Source of the DNA: Paguma larvata
Lineage: Eukaryota; Chordata; Mammalia; Carnivora; Viverridae
NCBI GenBank assembly: GCA_030068075.1
Contig: CM057825.1
Coordinates: 79,313,123-79,377,122 of the forward strand
Length of the DNA stretch: 64,000 nt
Reading direction: 5' to 3'
The notes under the pieces were generated by a model. The model worked only from the letters and a program-made list of their open reading frames with translations, made no database searches and had not been told where the DNA came from. This document shows, piece after piece, positions 10,040 through 20,881 of this stretch. Positions within the stretch are counted from its first letter, which is position 1; each line of letters begins with the position of its first letter. The translations under genes were made by a program, and so were the position numbers.

Positions 10040-11110
10040 TTGCTCTCGTATACCTGCCTCACTGTACGTACTGACTGCATAGGTGACTCTAGCTGGAACC
10101 ATTTAAAACGAAATCATTTTCTTAGACAAATTTCGTGGTGCAGTGCTTGTGAGCCCTGCTTCGGAGACGGAGCACTTTCAATAGAAAACGGTAAGATGAG
10201 CATTGTCATTTGGGGGCCTTCGCTGGAGGTTTTAAAATATGTCTCATGCTCCTCCTTAAAGAGATCCTATCTAGCAGAGTGATAACAGATTGATGGCTCT
10301 GACCTTCTTCACATTCTTCCGACTCCTTTTAAAATGAAATCGAGGCTCTTGCTGCTGCTAGTGTCTATGGGCCTGGTGCCAAGGAGCAATAATGAAGGCT
10401 ACACATCAGCCCCCACCCTCAGGACCGCCATCTCAGTTCATCGTTAATGTGTTAATGCCACCAACAAATACGTCAAAAGAGGGGCGGTCCAAGGGAGACC
10501 TGCTTTCCCCACTCCCAAGGCTGGTTTTTTTTTAAAGCAGTTGTCAGAAAGACAATGTCTCTGTACTGAAGACAAATACGACACCATATCAACATTACGA
10601 CAAAATGCTTTTACAGACATAAAGCTCTTCATGCTTTAATTTTAAACTGATGATTTGATACCTTCCTAAATTATACATTTTAGCAGAGTTTCCTGATCTA
10701 AAACATTTATTTGTCTAGAATATATACTAACTTGAAATACTGCCATTCCTATTTCATAGCTGAGCGGATGATAATTTTCTTTAATTACACATTAATTCCA
10801 ATGTACTACCTGGCGAGGCAGTTATTGTTTTAACAGGGTAAGGATTAATGGGCAGGTGTTCTGCTAGAATCTGACTGAAGAAGAAATAGAGGAATTATAC
10901 ATGATTCATTTTCTTACTTCTCTGAGCTGAATAATATTAATAACACTGCCACCTTACTTTTATAAAGCACTTCTCATTTTCAGAGTGCCTTCTTCTCTGG
11001 GTTGTATTTTCCTGGATCTTTTACCTTTGACAGATTTTTCCAGATATCACACAACTCTATAGTTTTTCAACTTTCTGATGCCCAAACGTTTTATGTGCCT
11101 ATGTTTATAT
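10040..11110. other. Unassigned single-copy stretch
   Basis: AT-rich DNA with no clear transposon match. A weak MIR-like stretch may lie near 10925-11000 but is too diverged to call. Confidence 0.45.
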
Positions 11111-11114
11111 CAAC

Positions 11115-11390
11115 GGGATGCAGTGAGAGGTAGAATGACCATGGCCTTTGGAGACAGACAAACCTGGGTTCAAATCTCAGCTCAACCACCTTACTACTGC
11201 ATGACCTTGGATGAATTACTCTGATCAGCAGTTTTGCCATACTTACAAGGAGGATAATACCCACTTCCTGTCAATGGCTATTAGAAAAACTAAGTAAGAT
11301 GTAACTTATGAAAAGAGTCTGTTCTCTATATGGCACATAGCAGGCGGTTAATAAATAAAAGTTCTTGCTATTATTAGCAGCTATTCTCCT
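11115..11390 (+). mobile_element. MIR: MIR SINE, nearly full length
   Basis: Shows the MIR landmarks in order: 'ctttggagacagacaaacc', 'tgggttcaaatctcagctc', 'gcatgaccttggatgaatt', and the tail 'taataaataaaagttc' with attattag. Ancient mammal-wide SINE with a tRNA-like head. Confidence 0.85.
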
Positions 11391-11734
11391 CTGTCTTAAA
11401 CATGGTCTTGCCCCTACTGGACTTATTTCCTTCAAAATATTTGGATTCAGAGAGGTATGGAAGAAACAGAAAAATCAAGGATAACATTAGACCCCAGTAC
11501 TGGGGTCCTAACATTGGTGCAATCTCAAACACCTGTCCTGATGAGGCCTACTCAAACGGTCTGCAGACACTCATCCACCTCTTTTATATTTTAATAGGGC
11601 ATCGAGTTTAGAGTGCTTTGGATAAAACCCAATACTCATCAATTATCATTCCTATATGTTAAGTTTAAACTGTGTATCAAACCCAAGAAAACATCTCAAA
11701 CACATAAGACCCTTTGGTTACTATGGTACCCAGC

Positions 11735-12215
11735 CTCCACAACGGTCCCCAAAGGTCTCTCCTAATGGTAGTTATGCCTTTAGCAGTACCCTCCCCAATA
11801 TCCAACACATACTCTGAAGCAGAGCTGCTCTGTTATACAACCAATGACATGAGGTGGACATGATCATGTCTGACTTCTGTGGCTAGGTCATAAAAGACAT
11901 TGGAGTTTCTGCTTTGGTCTCTAGGATAAATTGCTCTGGGGAAAACCAACAACCATGTCGTAAGGACCCTCAACTCCACATGAAGGGGACCAACTTTCCA
12001 GCTATGTGAGTCACCCTAAATGTAAATCCACCAGCCCCAGTCAAGCCTTCAAATGACTGCAGCTCTAACATGTGACTACCTCCTGAGAAACGCTGCTCCA
12101 GAACTGTCAAGTCACAGAAACCATGAGAGATAATAAATGACTATTGGTGTTTTAAGCAACTAAAATTAGGGGTGCTTTGTTACACAGCAATAAATTATTA
12201 TACTAACAAGGGTAA
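11735..12215 (+). mobile_element. MLT1: MLT1 (MaLR) solo LTR
   Basis: The 3' half matches MLT1: 'gaccaactttccagctatg', a 'gtcaagccttcaaatgactg' stretch, then 'cagaaaccatgagagataat', 'aaatgactattggtgttt' and 'gtgctttgttacacagc'. No internal MaLR sequence is adjacent. The 5' edge is uncertain. Confidence 0.75.
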
Positions 12216-12654
12216 TTTAGCAAGAAAATGGACTGCAACGACAGGACTCTTGATCAGGTAACTACCAACCCAGAGAACATGTCCAAACTATGATGGATGA
12301 GCAACGTGTCCCTGCTCTGTGGCTCTAATATAGAGACCGCTCTCCTATCTGAAGCATCATCACATCGCACTTTAATCCCCCAAATCCCACACTAATTCTG
12401 AAAACCTTTTTTAAAATGACATTTGATTATATAGAAGTGTAAAATGCCTATATGGAAAAACTGTAAAGTAAAAGTCTAATGACAAATGAAGAAAATCATC
12501 AGCAATATAAGACAGAGGGTTAATACTCTGGTAGTTATGCCTTTAGCAGTACCTCCCCAATATTAAATATTAAAAAATATTTAAATCCATAAAGTCATTT
12601 GATAATAAAACAAACAGCAGATAGGACTGAAAGATTCAAATAAAACAAGAGCTC
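12216..12654. other. Unassigned stretch holding a copied patch
   Basis: AT-rich, no transposon recognised. Positions 12529-12563 repeat 11766-11801 of the MLT1 LTR almost exactly (one base missing). Confidence 0.5.
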
Positions 12655-12893
12655 CAAAGACTGCACTCTGGGGCACTCCAGTATTTAGATATCAGAAAGA
12701 AGAGGATTCAACAAAGGACATCAAGGAGTGGCCACTAGGACGGAAGGAAAACTCGAAGATTCTGGTGTCTAGGAAGCCAAGGATCAAAAAGAACTTCAAG
12801 AAAATGGGAATGACAAAACTTGCCAAACCCTTCAAGGGTTCAAGGCCAAGTGAGCTGAGAATTTGTTGGCTATTCGGTAAATGCAGGATACAG
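12655..12893 (-). mobile_element. L2: LINE-2 fragment
   Basis: Reads as the reverse complement of the L2 reverse-transcriptase region: 'tctggggcactccagtattt', 'attctggtgtctaggaagcc' and 'caagtgagctgagaatttg' are complements of L2 text also seen on the plus strand near 16870-17000. Confidence 0.65.
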
Positions 12894-13110
12894 TACTTCT
12901 TGCATATACCACCCCTTCCTTCATGTTTTTATAAAATTTAACTTTTTATAAAATATAATAGGTATAACTGTCAATACAGTTTGTTTTTTCAGGTTACATC
13001 CCAAAGGACATTGGAGATGCTTGGAGGTGGGAGAGTGGGAAGAGTGTCAAAATAATCAGATTCAAATCCATTAGGTGTCAAAATATAAAATACCAGCGAA
13101 TTAATAGTAA

Positions 13111-13326
13111 TTTTTTTTTGCATTTATTTATCTTTGAGAGACAGAGTGAGATACAGTGCGAGTGGAGGAGGAACAGGGAGAGAAGGAGACACAGAATCTG
13201 AAGCAGGCTCCAGGCTCCGAGCAAGTGTTCAGCACAGAGCCTGATGTGGGGCTCGAACCCACGAACCTGGGATCATGACCTGAGCCGAAGTTGGACACTC
13301 AACCAACTGAGCCACCCAGGTACCCC
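13111..13326 (-). mobile_element. SINEC_Fc-like: Felid SINE
   Basis: Reverse-oriented, from the T-rich tail to 'gagccacccaggtacccc'. Perfect duplication 'taatagtaa' at 13102-13110 and 13327-13335. Confidence 0.94.
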
Positions 13327-13834
13327 TAATAGTAAATATTAGGAGGAATCTGGGAGACTTCTGACTAATCATCACAGTAATAATTTTATAACTTCTTTAT
13401 ACCTAGAGCGTATGGATGAATCGGGTTATGCTGCCATAACAAACAATTCCCTCAGTCTCTGATTTGACACAGTAGTCTATCTCTGGCTGATTCAAAACCC
13501 AAGTGGGTCCAGGAACTCTCCCAGATAACAAGCTTCCGTGTGTTGTCTCAGCATTCCAGACAGCTCTAAATGTGGCAACATAGTTCCACAATCAACAGGC
13601 AAAGAGAGCCCTAAAGGGTCTTACACTGACTAATTAGTCTGGCCCAGAAGTGACACATTCGACTACAAGCTACTGCCCAGGAACAGTCACGTGACCTGCC
13701 CAATTACAAGAGGAGTCAGGAAGAGAACTTTTCCCATGAAGATGAAACAGATACAGGTGAGCACTGTAAGTCTTCCAAAGTCAGGATTCTACTTTTCAAA
13801 GGATCTCATCATCCATTGGACCATGAAAATATTC

Positions 13835-14010
13835 CAGTAAGGCAGAAAGTGAAGTGATTAGGATCTCGGTTTACAGATGTGAAAATTGAAGTAACAAAGA
13901 TTTAAACAACTTGTCTGATTAGTAACAATATCTAATTTAAATTGTTGTAGTAAGGATTGCGTCCCAGCTACGTGAGCGTTCTTTTCACGAGGCCATGCTG
14001 CCATCAACTT
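13835..14010 (-). mobile_element. MIR: MIR fragment
   Basis: Reverse-complement MIR core: 'tttacagatgtgaaaattga' and 'caacttgtctgattagtaac' correspond to the 'tttacagatgaggaaactga' and 'acttgcccaaggtcacacag' landmarks. Confidence 0.6.
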
Positions 14011-16028
14011 GGAAAAAAAAATCATTAGGATCATGAGATCTGTGGTCATGTTATAGATAAAATATGCCGCAGAACAGAATATTACATGATTTTCTAAGTA
14101 CCGTATACAAAAGCAAGCCCTTTCAAACAGCTAGGATCAGTCCCTTCAGACATATTCTTGGCAATGACTGGCTGATGCCAAAAATAAAAGTCAAAAGTGC
14201 TTAGGATGGAAGGCTTGGGTTTTCGTAACAACACTTCAGGCTGCCTTTCTCTGCGTCTGTCACTAAAGATTAGCCCTCAGAATAGCATTGTGTGAACCCC
14301 CTTTATGTTAAAGATGAACTTTAAGTTTCAACATTCCCTAGAGTTCTAATTTGCAGGCTGCTGACAGCCCAGCTTTAGCAAAGACCAGCCTTTATGACTT
14401 TTGTGTTAAACCTTAAGGTATAATTTCCTTCTCTCAGATACATGGGGTCTTGATAGGATTTCAGGATAGCAGGAAAGAGCTATATTGGAGTTTTTTAACA
14501 TTTTGCAAAAATAAATACATATCCAAACCCTGAATTCCTAGATCAAAACGAAATACCACGTGGCACAGAGATAAATGCATTATTTATACTGATAAGACTT
14601 CTCCAAAGACTGTGCATTTAGGAAAAGAAGTTGAAAGAGCAATTAGCAATAAGCTCCTATTTTTTTCTTTCAATCCTGAAACTCCATACTATAATCCTAA
14701 TTTAGAAATTGGTATGTGAATAACATACTAAGCAAGAGCTTCAAATGGTATCAAGTCAACCCCCTGAAGCTCTTTTAACTGTTCTGTCCACAGCTTTCCT
14801 TCCCTTTGCTTTATGGAGCTTTTAGGAGGGGCAAAGGATGCAATGGAATTTCCAAGGTTAAGAAAAATGGCAAGTACCCAAATCTGACAGTAGTCAACCA
14901 ACTGCTATTCTGTTTGGTGGCTCATTGGTATGAAAAAGCATCTTGGAAATAGGCAAGGATTTCCGGTCTAAAACTCAACTTCTTCTCAGTACCTTACGTA
15001 GCCAAGCGACCTCAGAGAGGAAGATAACTTGGTCTCCGAAACAAGTAACCATGCAGTTCACTCCCAAAAAGCCACCGAAACTCACTTTTTGTCCTAGTCA
15101 GAAAAAGCCTTCCCTGGAGAGTATGGCAAAGGCTTTCGATGTGTGGTTTACAATGGAAAGAGCAGGAGGAGATTGGAGTTTTATTCTCAGATCAATTACT
15201 AGTGATCCCCATACCTATTTAAAACACCAAACTAGATATTACGGTGAGACTCAAATGGAAGAGTACATATGAAAGAACTTTTCGTTTGAATGGAGCCTTA
15301 CTGTCCGCAACGTATCATACTTACCATGGCTCTCTCTGACCTATATTAAGAACCCTCACTTATGCTGCCAGTCTAGCCAGGACAAAAGACTGCACCGTCC
15401 CATCCCAAATGTTACCTTTCTCAACTTCATCACAGAATTTAAATCTGGAAGCTGGCCTACCTGTCCTTTTAATCTTATTGGCACACCATCCGACTCTCCA
15501 TCTTAATAAACAAATCTTTGAGCAAAACCATCCGAGAGCAATATGGAGTCCTGCAAAAACCTCTGCAGGCTCCACATCCCTTAAATAGGGGGACCTTTTA
15601 ACTTATCATCCACACTGGGACACTCCTGGAAGTGAAAGGGGACTTTATAAGTAAGGACATCAGGACGACAGTTAAACTGGAAAACTGTCCTTACAAGGCG
15701 CCGTCTTCACAAACCCCACATTAGACCTCAACGCAGGCAGCAGATGCAGGCCTTGAAGGCTTTCTATAAACGAAATCACATTTTCTGCCCTTGTTCAACA
15801 AAACAGTGAGTGACCTGGACAGAAAAAAAAAAAAATCACCTACTGTTTCTATTTAAAGAAACTATTTGTTAGCTTGTTGGTTTTAAAAGCACAGAAACTA
15901 TACTGAATGGGAAATAAACTGGAACCAAACACTACTAACTGTTGCTCTGGTCTGTTCTCAATGTTTCTAACTTTTCATCTCACTAGTAACTCATGAATAT
16001 TTTGCCCTTTTTAAAACATGAGAAAATA
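14011..16028. other. Unassigned single-copy stretch
   Basis: No transposon recognised across 2 kb. A 109-codon plus frame at 14943-15272 and a 71-codon minus frame at 15360-15575 have ordinary-looking composition but no motif I know and no good splice or start context. They are left uncalled. Confidence 0.45.
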
Positions 16029-16029
16029 G

Positions 16030-16207
16030 GGGGCGCCTGCATGGCTCAGTTGGTTGAGCATTTGACTTCAGCTCAGGTCATAATCTCATTGTTTGTGAGT
16101 TCAAGCCCTGCGTCAGGCTCTGCTTTAGATCTTCTGTCCTCCTCTCTCTCTGCCCCTCCCCTGCTCACACTGTCTCTCAAAAAATAAAATAATTTTTTAA
16201 ATAAATA
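16030..16207 (+). mobile_element. SINEC_Fc-like: Felid SINE, internally deleted
   Basis: Head and B box are present. The body then jumps from 'gcgtcaggctctg' straight to 'ctttagatcttctgtcc', losing the usual 'tgctgacagctcagagcctg' segment. CT run and A tail are intact. Confidence 0.9.
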
Positions 16208-16259
16208 AGAAAGGAAAAATATGGAAAATTCAAAGGAACAATGGCCCAGGAACTACCAA

Positions 16260-16430
16260 TTTCCATGCACTTAACATACATTATTCCAGTTAAGTTTCAC
16301 ACTAGCCCTTGATGATAACATTTTTACATATTACTCACAAGTAAGGAAGCCAAAGTCAAGAGACATCAAGTAATTTCTATGGAAACTCCTAGTATGTCAG
16401 TTCCAAAGTTCAGTGCATTTATACTGTACG
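16260..16430 (-). mobile_element. MIR: MIR fragment
   Basis: Reverse MIR: 'atgcacttaacatacattat', a block corresponding to 'cctcacaacaaccctatgag', and 'aaggaagccaaagtcaagag' are the expected landmarks in the expected order. Confidence 0.6.
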
Positions 16431-16779
16431 TTATTTTAAATATTTTATGCATTTTCTTCCTATCTTTTCTCCAAATGGTTTTTTTCCAATTGTTTAACCT
16501 AATCACACTATGTATACTATATTCTATCTTTATATGTATATTCATGTATTGATATGAAGAGCATTGAAAGCTTGGTGAGGAAGGGAAAAAAAATCAAACA
16601 ATACACAATGCTTCCTCCATCTAGTCTATATCCAAGTCCGCTCAGTTTGTCTTTCAGAGGTAACCACAAGGTGCCCTTTCTTGTGTCTCCTTTAAGACAC
16701 CTAAGCATGTCAGACATATACATCTGCTTACACTCCATTTCTGCGTTCCCTTCCACAACATGTTCCAAAGACCATCCAT

Positions 16780-18240
16780 GCTCACTGTTGACAATTCCTC
16801 TTCCTGGTCTCTCTAGAACTCACCCCAATCGGACTTTCATTCCTAGCACTTCCACCAGACTGCACTTGTCAAGGTCACCGATGTCCCCCACATTGCCAAA
16901 TCCCAAAGTCAATTCTAAGAGGTCGTTTTCTTCAACTCTGAACAGCAACTGACATAGTATATTGCATCCTCTTTCTTCCAACTCTTTCTTCTCTTCGCTC
17001 CTAGGATGTCTCTGTCCCAGGTATCACCCTTTCTCTTCGGCCATTCCTTCTTGGTCACCTTTGATGGCTCTTCCACATCTTCCTGACCTCTCCATGCAGG
17101 ATAACATCGATCTTCAGCCTTCTTTTATTCTCCATCTACACTTCCTATGTGATCTCATTTAGGCCTATGCTTCACGTGCCTTCTACGTGTTGATGGCTCT
17201 CAGCCCACACTCCAGCCAAGACTTCTCCCCTGAATTCCAGACCTGTGTGTTTAACTGGACATTGTATAGGGAATCTCAAACACGACATGTCAAACTTAAA
17301 CTCCTGATTCTCCTTCCCCAGTTTTCTCCATTCTCGTAATGGCAACTTTTTTTTCTTGTTGTGAGTATATTGGGAATGCAAGGAGAAGAGGCAAAAACCA
17401 GACAAGAAAAGTACTGAGGAGCTATTCTTAATTTCATTCTCATTCTCTTATCCTACATCTAAGCCACCAGCAAGTCCTTCCCGCTCTAACTTCTAAACAT
17501 ATTCTAAATCTATTTCCTCATCACCTTTACCACTACCAACTCCTTTGGGCCAAGTGATTTTAACAGCTTTTAATCTCATCTCCTTGTTACTGCCCTTTAG
17601 TCAATCTCCATATGGCTACATACCTTTAAAAAGATAAGGCAGGTCATGCCATTACCTTTCTCAAAACCCCTAATTATTTCTATCACCCTTAGAATAAAAC
17701 CCAAAATTCTTACCACATGCAGCAAAGCCTTCTATCATCTCCCAATGTCCTGGTGCTCTCTCTCTGCCCTCACCCCCACCCTTCCTCCCTTCCCTTTCTA
17801 CCAGCACTCCAACCATTCTAGCCTCTTTGATCCTCCTCCAGGAAGTCACACCCATTCTCCTCACTCATTTCATCTCAGCACTTACTATTCCAAATACCTG
17901 GAATGCCCTTCCTCCAGAAGGCCACGTGATATGTTCCTTTACTTCACCCTCTAGTCTCTGCTCTAACGTCATCTTTTCAAGGAATTTTCCCCACTCCTTT
18001 TACTGTACCCTATCCCACTTTCCGTCATGTTCTCTCTCCTTACTCTGCTTTACTTTCTTCAAAGCACCTATTACAACCTGACCTATTATGTAACTATTGC
18101 CTTATTGTAAGTCTCCAGCCATAGAATGTAGACTCCTTGAGGGCAAGGATTTTGTTTTATTTGCTCTTCTAGACCTGATGTCTATCACATTATACATATT
18201 CACAAAACAATCACTAAATAAGGGAAACCTATCTATAATA
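16780..18240 (+). mobile_element. L2: Long LINE-2 copy (RT region to 3' end)
   Basis: Nearly 1.5 kb can be followed along the L2 consensus: 'tcaaggtcaccgatgtcccc' near the 5' side, 'gaattccagacctgtgtgtt' and 'catgtcaaacttaaactcct' in the middle, 'gcaggtcatgccattacc', 'taccagcactccaaccattc', 'atacctggaatgcccttcc' and 'ccttgagggcaaggattttg' toward the 3' end. The reading frame of its reverse transcriptase is broken in many places. The several 60-130-codon Pro/Ser/Leu-rich frames here are remnants or shadows of this element, not host genes. Confidence 0.75.
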
Positions 18241-18419
18241 TGTGTATATTTTACATTAAAATGGAATATAATAATGCTCTACCAAATGCTGTTTCCATTA
18301 GTTAGATTGCAAAACCTCATAATTCATGAGGCATAGAATATGGTCCTCAGAAGCATCTTCACTTGATAAGGGGAAATACTTAACTCTGGACGACTAAATG
18401 CTACTATAGTTCTGCCTAG

Positions 18420-18846
18420 CAAATACAAAAAGAATACTAAAAATGGTCAAACTTTCCCAAAAATGGAACTGTATCCTAGAACAAAGCTCAAGAATTTGTA
18501 TAGGAATACAAAAATATCCAGCACCCGAGAACGTAAAATTCACAATGTCTGGCAAACAAAGATTACCAGCCATAAGAAGCAGGAGAATACAACATCATTC
18601 AAAACCACCAGAAGACACACAGATGTTAGAATTAACAGACAAAGACATTAAAACTGTTATAACCATAGTCTATATCTACTTAAGTTAACACATATAGGAA
18701 AAATTTTAAAGCCCAAATCAAACTTCTACGAAAGAAAATTGCAACATCTGAGATGCAAAACACATTGACTGCAATTAATAAGTCAACATTCCAAAAGAGA
18801 AAATTAGAAAACTCGGCAACATAGCAATAAAAACTGTCTGAAATGA
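18420..18846 (+). mobile_element. L1MB/L1MC-like: LINE-1, 5' part of a long broken copy
   Basis: Start of an L1 running to about 22235. 'gttagaattaacagacaaag', 'acattaaaactgttataacc' and 'aaaacacattgactgcaatt' match the region before and into ORF1 of old L1M elements. All frames are degraded. Confidence 0.7.
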
Positions 18847-19041
18847 GAGGCACCTGGGTGGTTTGGTCAGTTAAGTGTCTGACTTCAGCTCAGGTCATGA
18901 TCTCACGGTTTGTGAGTTCGAGCCCCACATCAGGGTCTCTGATGTCAGTGCAGAGTCTGCCTTGGATCCCCCGTCCTCCCTTCTCTCTCTGCTCCTCCCC
19001 TACTTGTTCTCTCTCTCTCTCTCAAAAGTAAATCATTAAAA
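18847..19041 (+). mobile_element. SINEC-like: Carnivoran SINE inserted in L1
   Basis: Complete SINE with an unusual body ('tgatgtcagtgcagagtctg'). Flanked by a near-perfect 15-bp duplication (aactgtctgaaatga / aattgtctgaaatga), both copies from L1. Confidence 0.93.
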
Positions 19042-19085
19042 AATTGTCTGAAATGAAACAAAGAACATTTTAAAAATAGAGCATT
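19042..19085 (+). mobile_element. L1MB/L1MC-like: LINE-1 segment between two SINEs
   Basis: Short L1 piece including 'aaatgaaacaaagaacattt', an ORF1-proximal L1 stretch, plus the duplication of the next SINE. Confidence 0.6.
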
Positions 19086-19200
19086 GGGATGCCTGGCTCA
19101 CTCAGTTGGTGAAGCATGTGACTCTCGATCACCAGGTCATGAGTGTGAACCCTACAATGGGCATGGAGCCTACTAAAAAGGATAAAGAAAAAGTTTTTTA
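19086..19200 (+). mobile_element. SINEC-like: Short old carnivoran SINE
   Basis: Head 'gggatgcctggctcactcag', then B box, then 'atggagcctactaaaaagg' and an A tail, without the CT-rich body. Duplication 'aaaaatagagcatt' / 'aaaaatagaccatt' at 19072-19085 and 19202-19215. Confidence 0.85.
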
Positions 19201-19286
19201 AAAAATAGACCATTAATGAACTACAAAACAACTTTTTTGCCTAAGATACATATAATTGGAGTTCCATTAAGAGATAAGGGTAGGAG
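19201..19286 (+). mobile_element. L1MB/L1MC-like: LINE-1 ORF1-region segment
   Basis: Contains 'acatataattggagttcc', the L1 ORF1 'IIGVPE'-type coding stretch. It is broken by the SINEs on each side. Confidence 0.7.
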
Positions 19287-19498
19287 GGGCACCTGGCTGA
19301 CTCAGTCAGTTAAGCGTCCGACTTCAGCTCAGGTCATAATCTCACAGCTCATGAGTTCAAGCCCCACATCGGGCTCTGTGCTGACAGCTCAGAGCCTGGA
19401 GCCTGCTTCGGATTCTGTATCTCCCTCTCTCTCTCTCTGCCCCTCCTCCAGTCACTCTGGGTCTCTCTCTCTCTCTCTCTCAAAAATAAATAAAAACA

Positions 19499-19529
<31 letters not shown>
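19287..19529 (+). mobile_element. SINEC_Fc-like: Felid SINE ending in a (GA)n run
   Basis: Full felid body with two CT microsatellites, then the A tail and 13 GA units (19505-19530). Near-perfect duplication (gataagggtaggag / gataatggtaggag) at both ends. The GA run lies inside the duplication, so it grew from the SINE tail. Confidence 0.94.
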
Positions 19530-19530
<1 letters not shown>

Positions 19531-20736
19531 TAATGGTAGGAGAAATAAAGACATAGGCTAAACTTTTTCCAAATTTGATGAAAACTATAAACTTAGAGAT
19601 CTAATACTCTCAGTGAACTTAGAGATCTAATACTCTCAATGAACAGCGCAAGAAACATGAATAAAGTATAGCAAGACACATAATTATCAAACTCCTCAAA
19701 ACCTGTGGTAAAAAAGAAAATGTTAAAAGCAGTCAGAGTAAAAGGACACATTATGTAAAGAGGAATAAAGATCAGGAGGACAGAGGACACCGGGAATGAT
19801 GCAAGTGAGAAGGGGGTTGGATAACTTTAAAGTACTAAAAGGAAAAAATCATCAACATAGAATACTATACCCAGAAATACATATTTCAAAAACAAAGGTG
19901 AAAAGCTTTAAGACTTCTGCTACAAAAATTGTCAAAGGAAGTCTTTCAAACAAAAGAAAAAAGATACCAAGTGGAAGACGGATCTACACAAAGGAAAGAA
20001 AAACATCAAAAATGATAAGTACGGGGATAAATATATAAGATTTGTGAAAAAGATGTAAATAATAAAAAGGATTTAAAGAAAAATTCTATCAGTGTAATGT
20101 GGGGTTTCTTACATATACATTAACTAAAATGTATGAAAAAATTGCATTAAAGGCTAGGGAGAGGAATAAAAATGAAAGTATACTACTATAAGGTTTTTAC
20201 ACCAAGTGAATTGATATATTACCATTTTGAGATGGACTATTATAAGTTAAAGACATAGAATATGAAACCTAGCATCCTTTAAAACAAATAAGGGTAATAG
20301 CTTTTAACTAGCTAATAAGCTAGTAAGCTTTACTTAGCTAATAAAGTAGCTAAAATGAAATCATTTTTTAAACACCTCAGTCCAAAAGAAGCCAGAAAAA
20401 AACATGAAAAGGGAACAAAAAACAAAAACAAAAAGGACCAACTAGAAAACAAACAGTAAGATAAAAGTCTTAAACTTTGCCTTATCAATAATCATATTCA
20501 ATATAAGCAGTCTAACACCCCATATAAAAGTCAAAGGTAATCAGCTGAATAAAAAAGACACACCCAACTATATACTGATTACAAGAAACACAATTTATAT
20601 ACAAAGACATAAACAGATTAAAACCAAAATGAAAGAAGATATACCACGCTAGTAAAAAAAAAAAAAAGGAAAAGGAAAAGAAAAAAACAAACCTAGAGAG
20701 TGAAAACATTAGACCATGTACATTTCAGAGAAAAAC

Positions 20737-20767
<31 letters not shown>

Positions 20768-20830
20768 TACATACATATATACACATATACAAACACATAT
20801 ATATGTTTATACATATATATATAACATCAG
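19530..20830 (+). mobile_element. L1MB/L1MC-like: LINE-1 ORF1 to ORF2 start
   Basis: 'ttttccaaatttgatgaaaa', 'aaagcagtcagagtaaaagg', 'gatctacacaaaggaaag', 'gtcaaaggtaatcagctgaa' and 'aactatatactgattacaag' follow the L1 order from ORF1 into the ORF2 endonuclease domain. Frames are broken throughout. The middle of ORF2 is missing between here and about 20900. Confidence 0.75.
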
Positions 20831-20881
20831 ACCATCACACCTTGTACATGACAGAGAAAAACATTATATATATATATATAA
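20711..20881 (+). repeat. TA/CA-rich patch with an internal duplication
   Basis: Alternating TA and CA runs. A short unit (agaccat ... gtacat ... cagagaaaaacat followed by TA) occurs twice, at about 20711-20750 and 20829-20880. It sits at the junction where L1 ORF2 is deleted. Confidence 0.85.
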
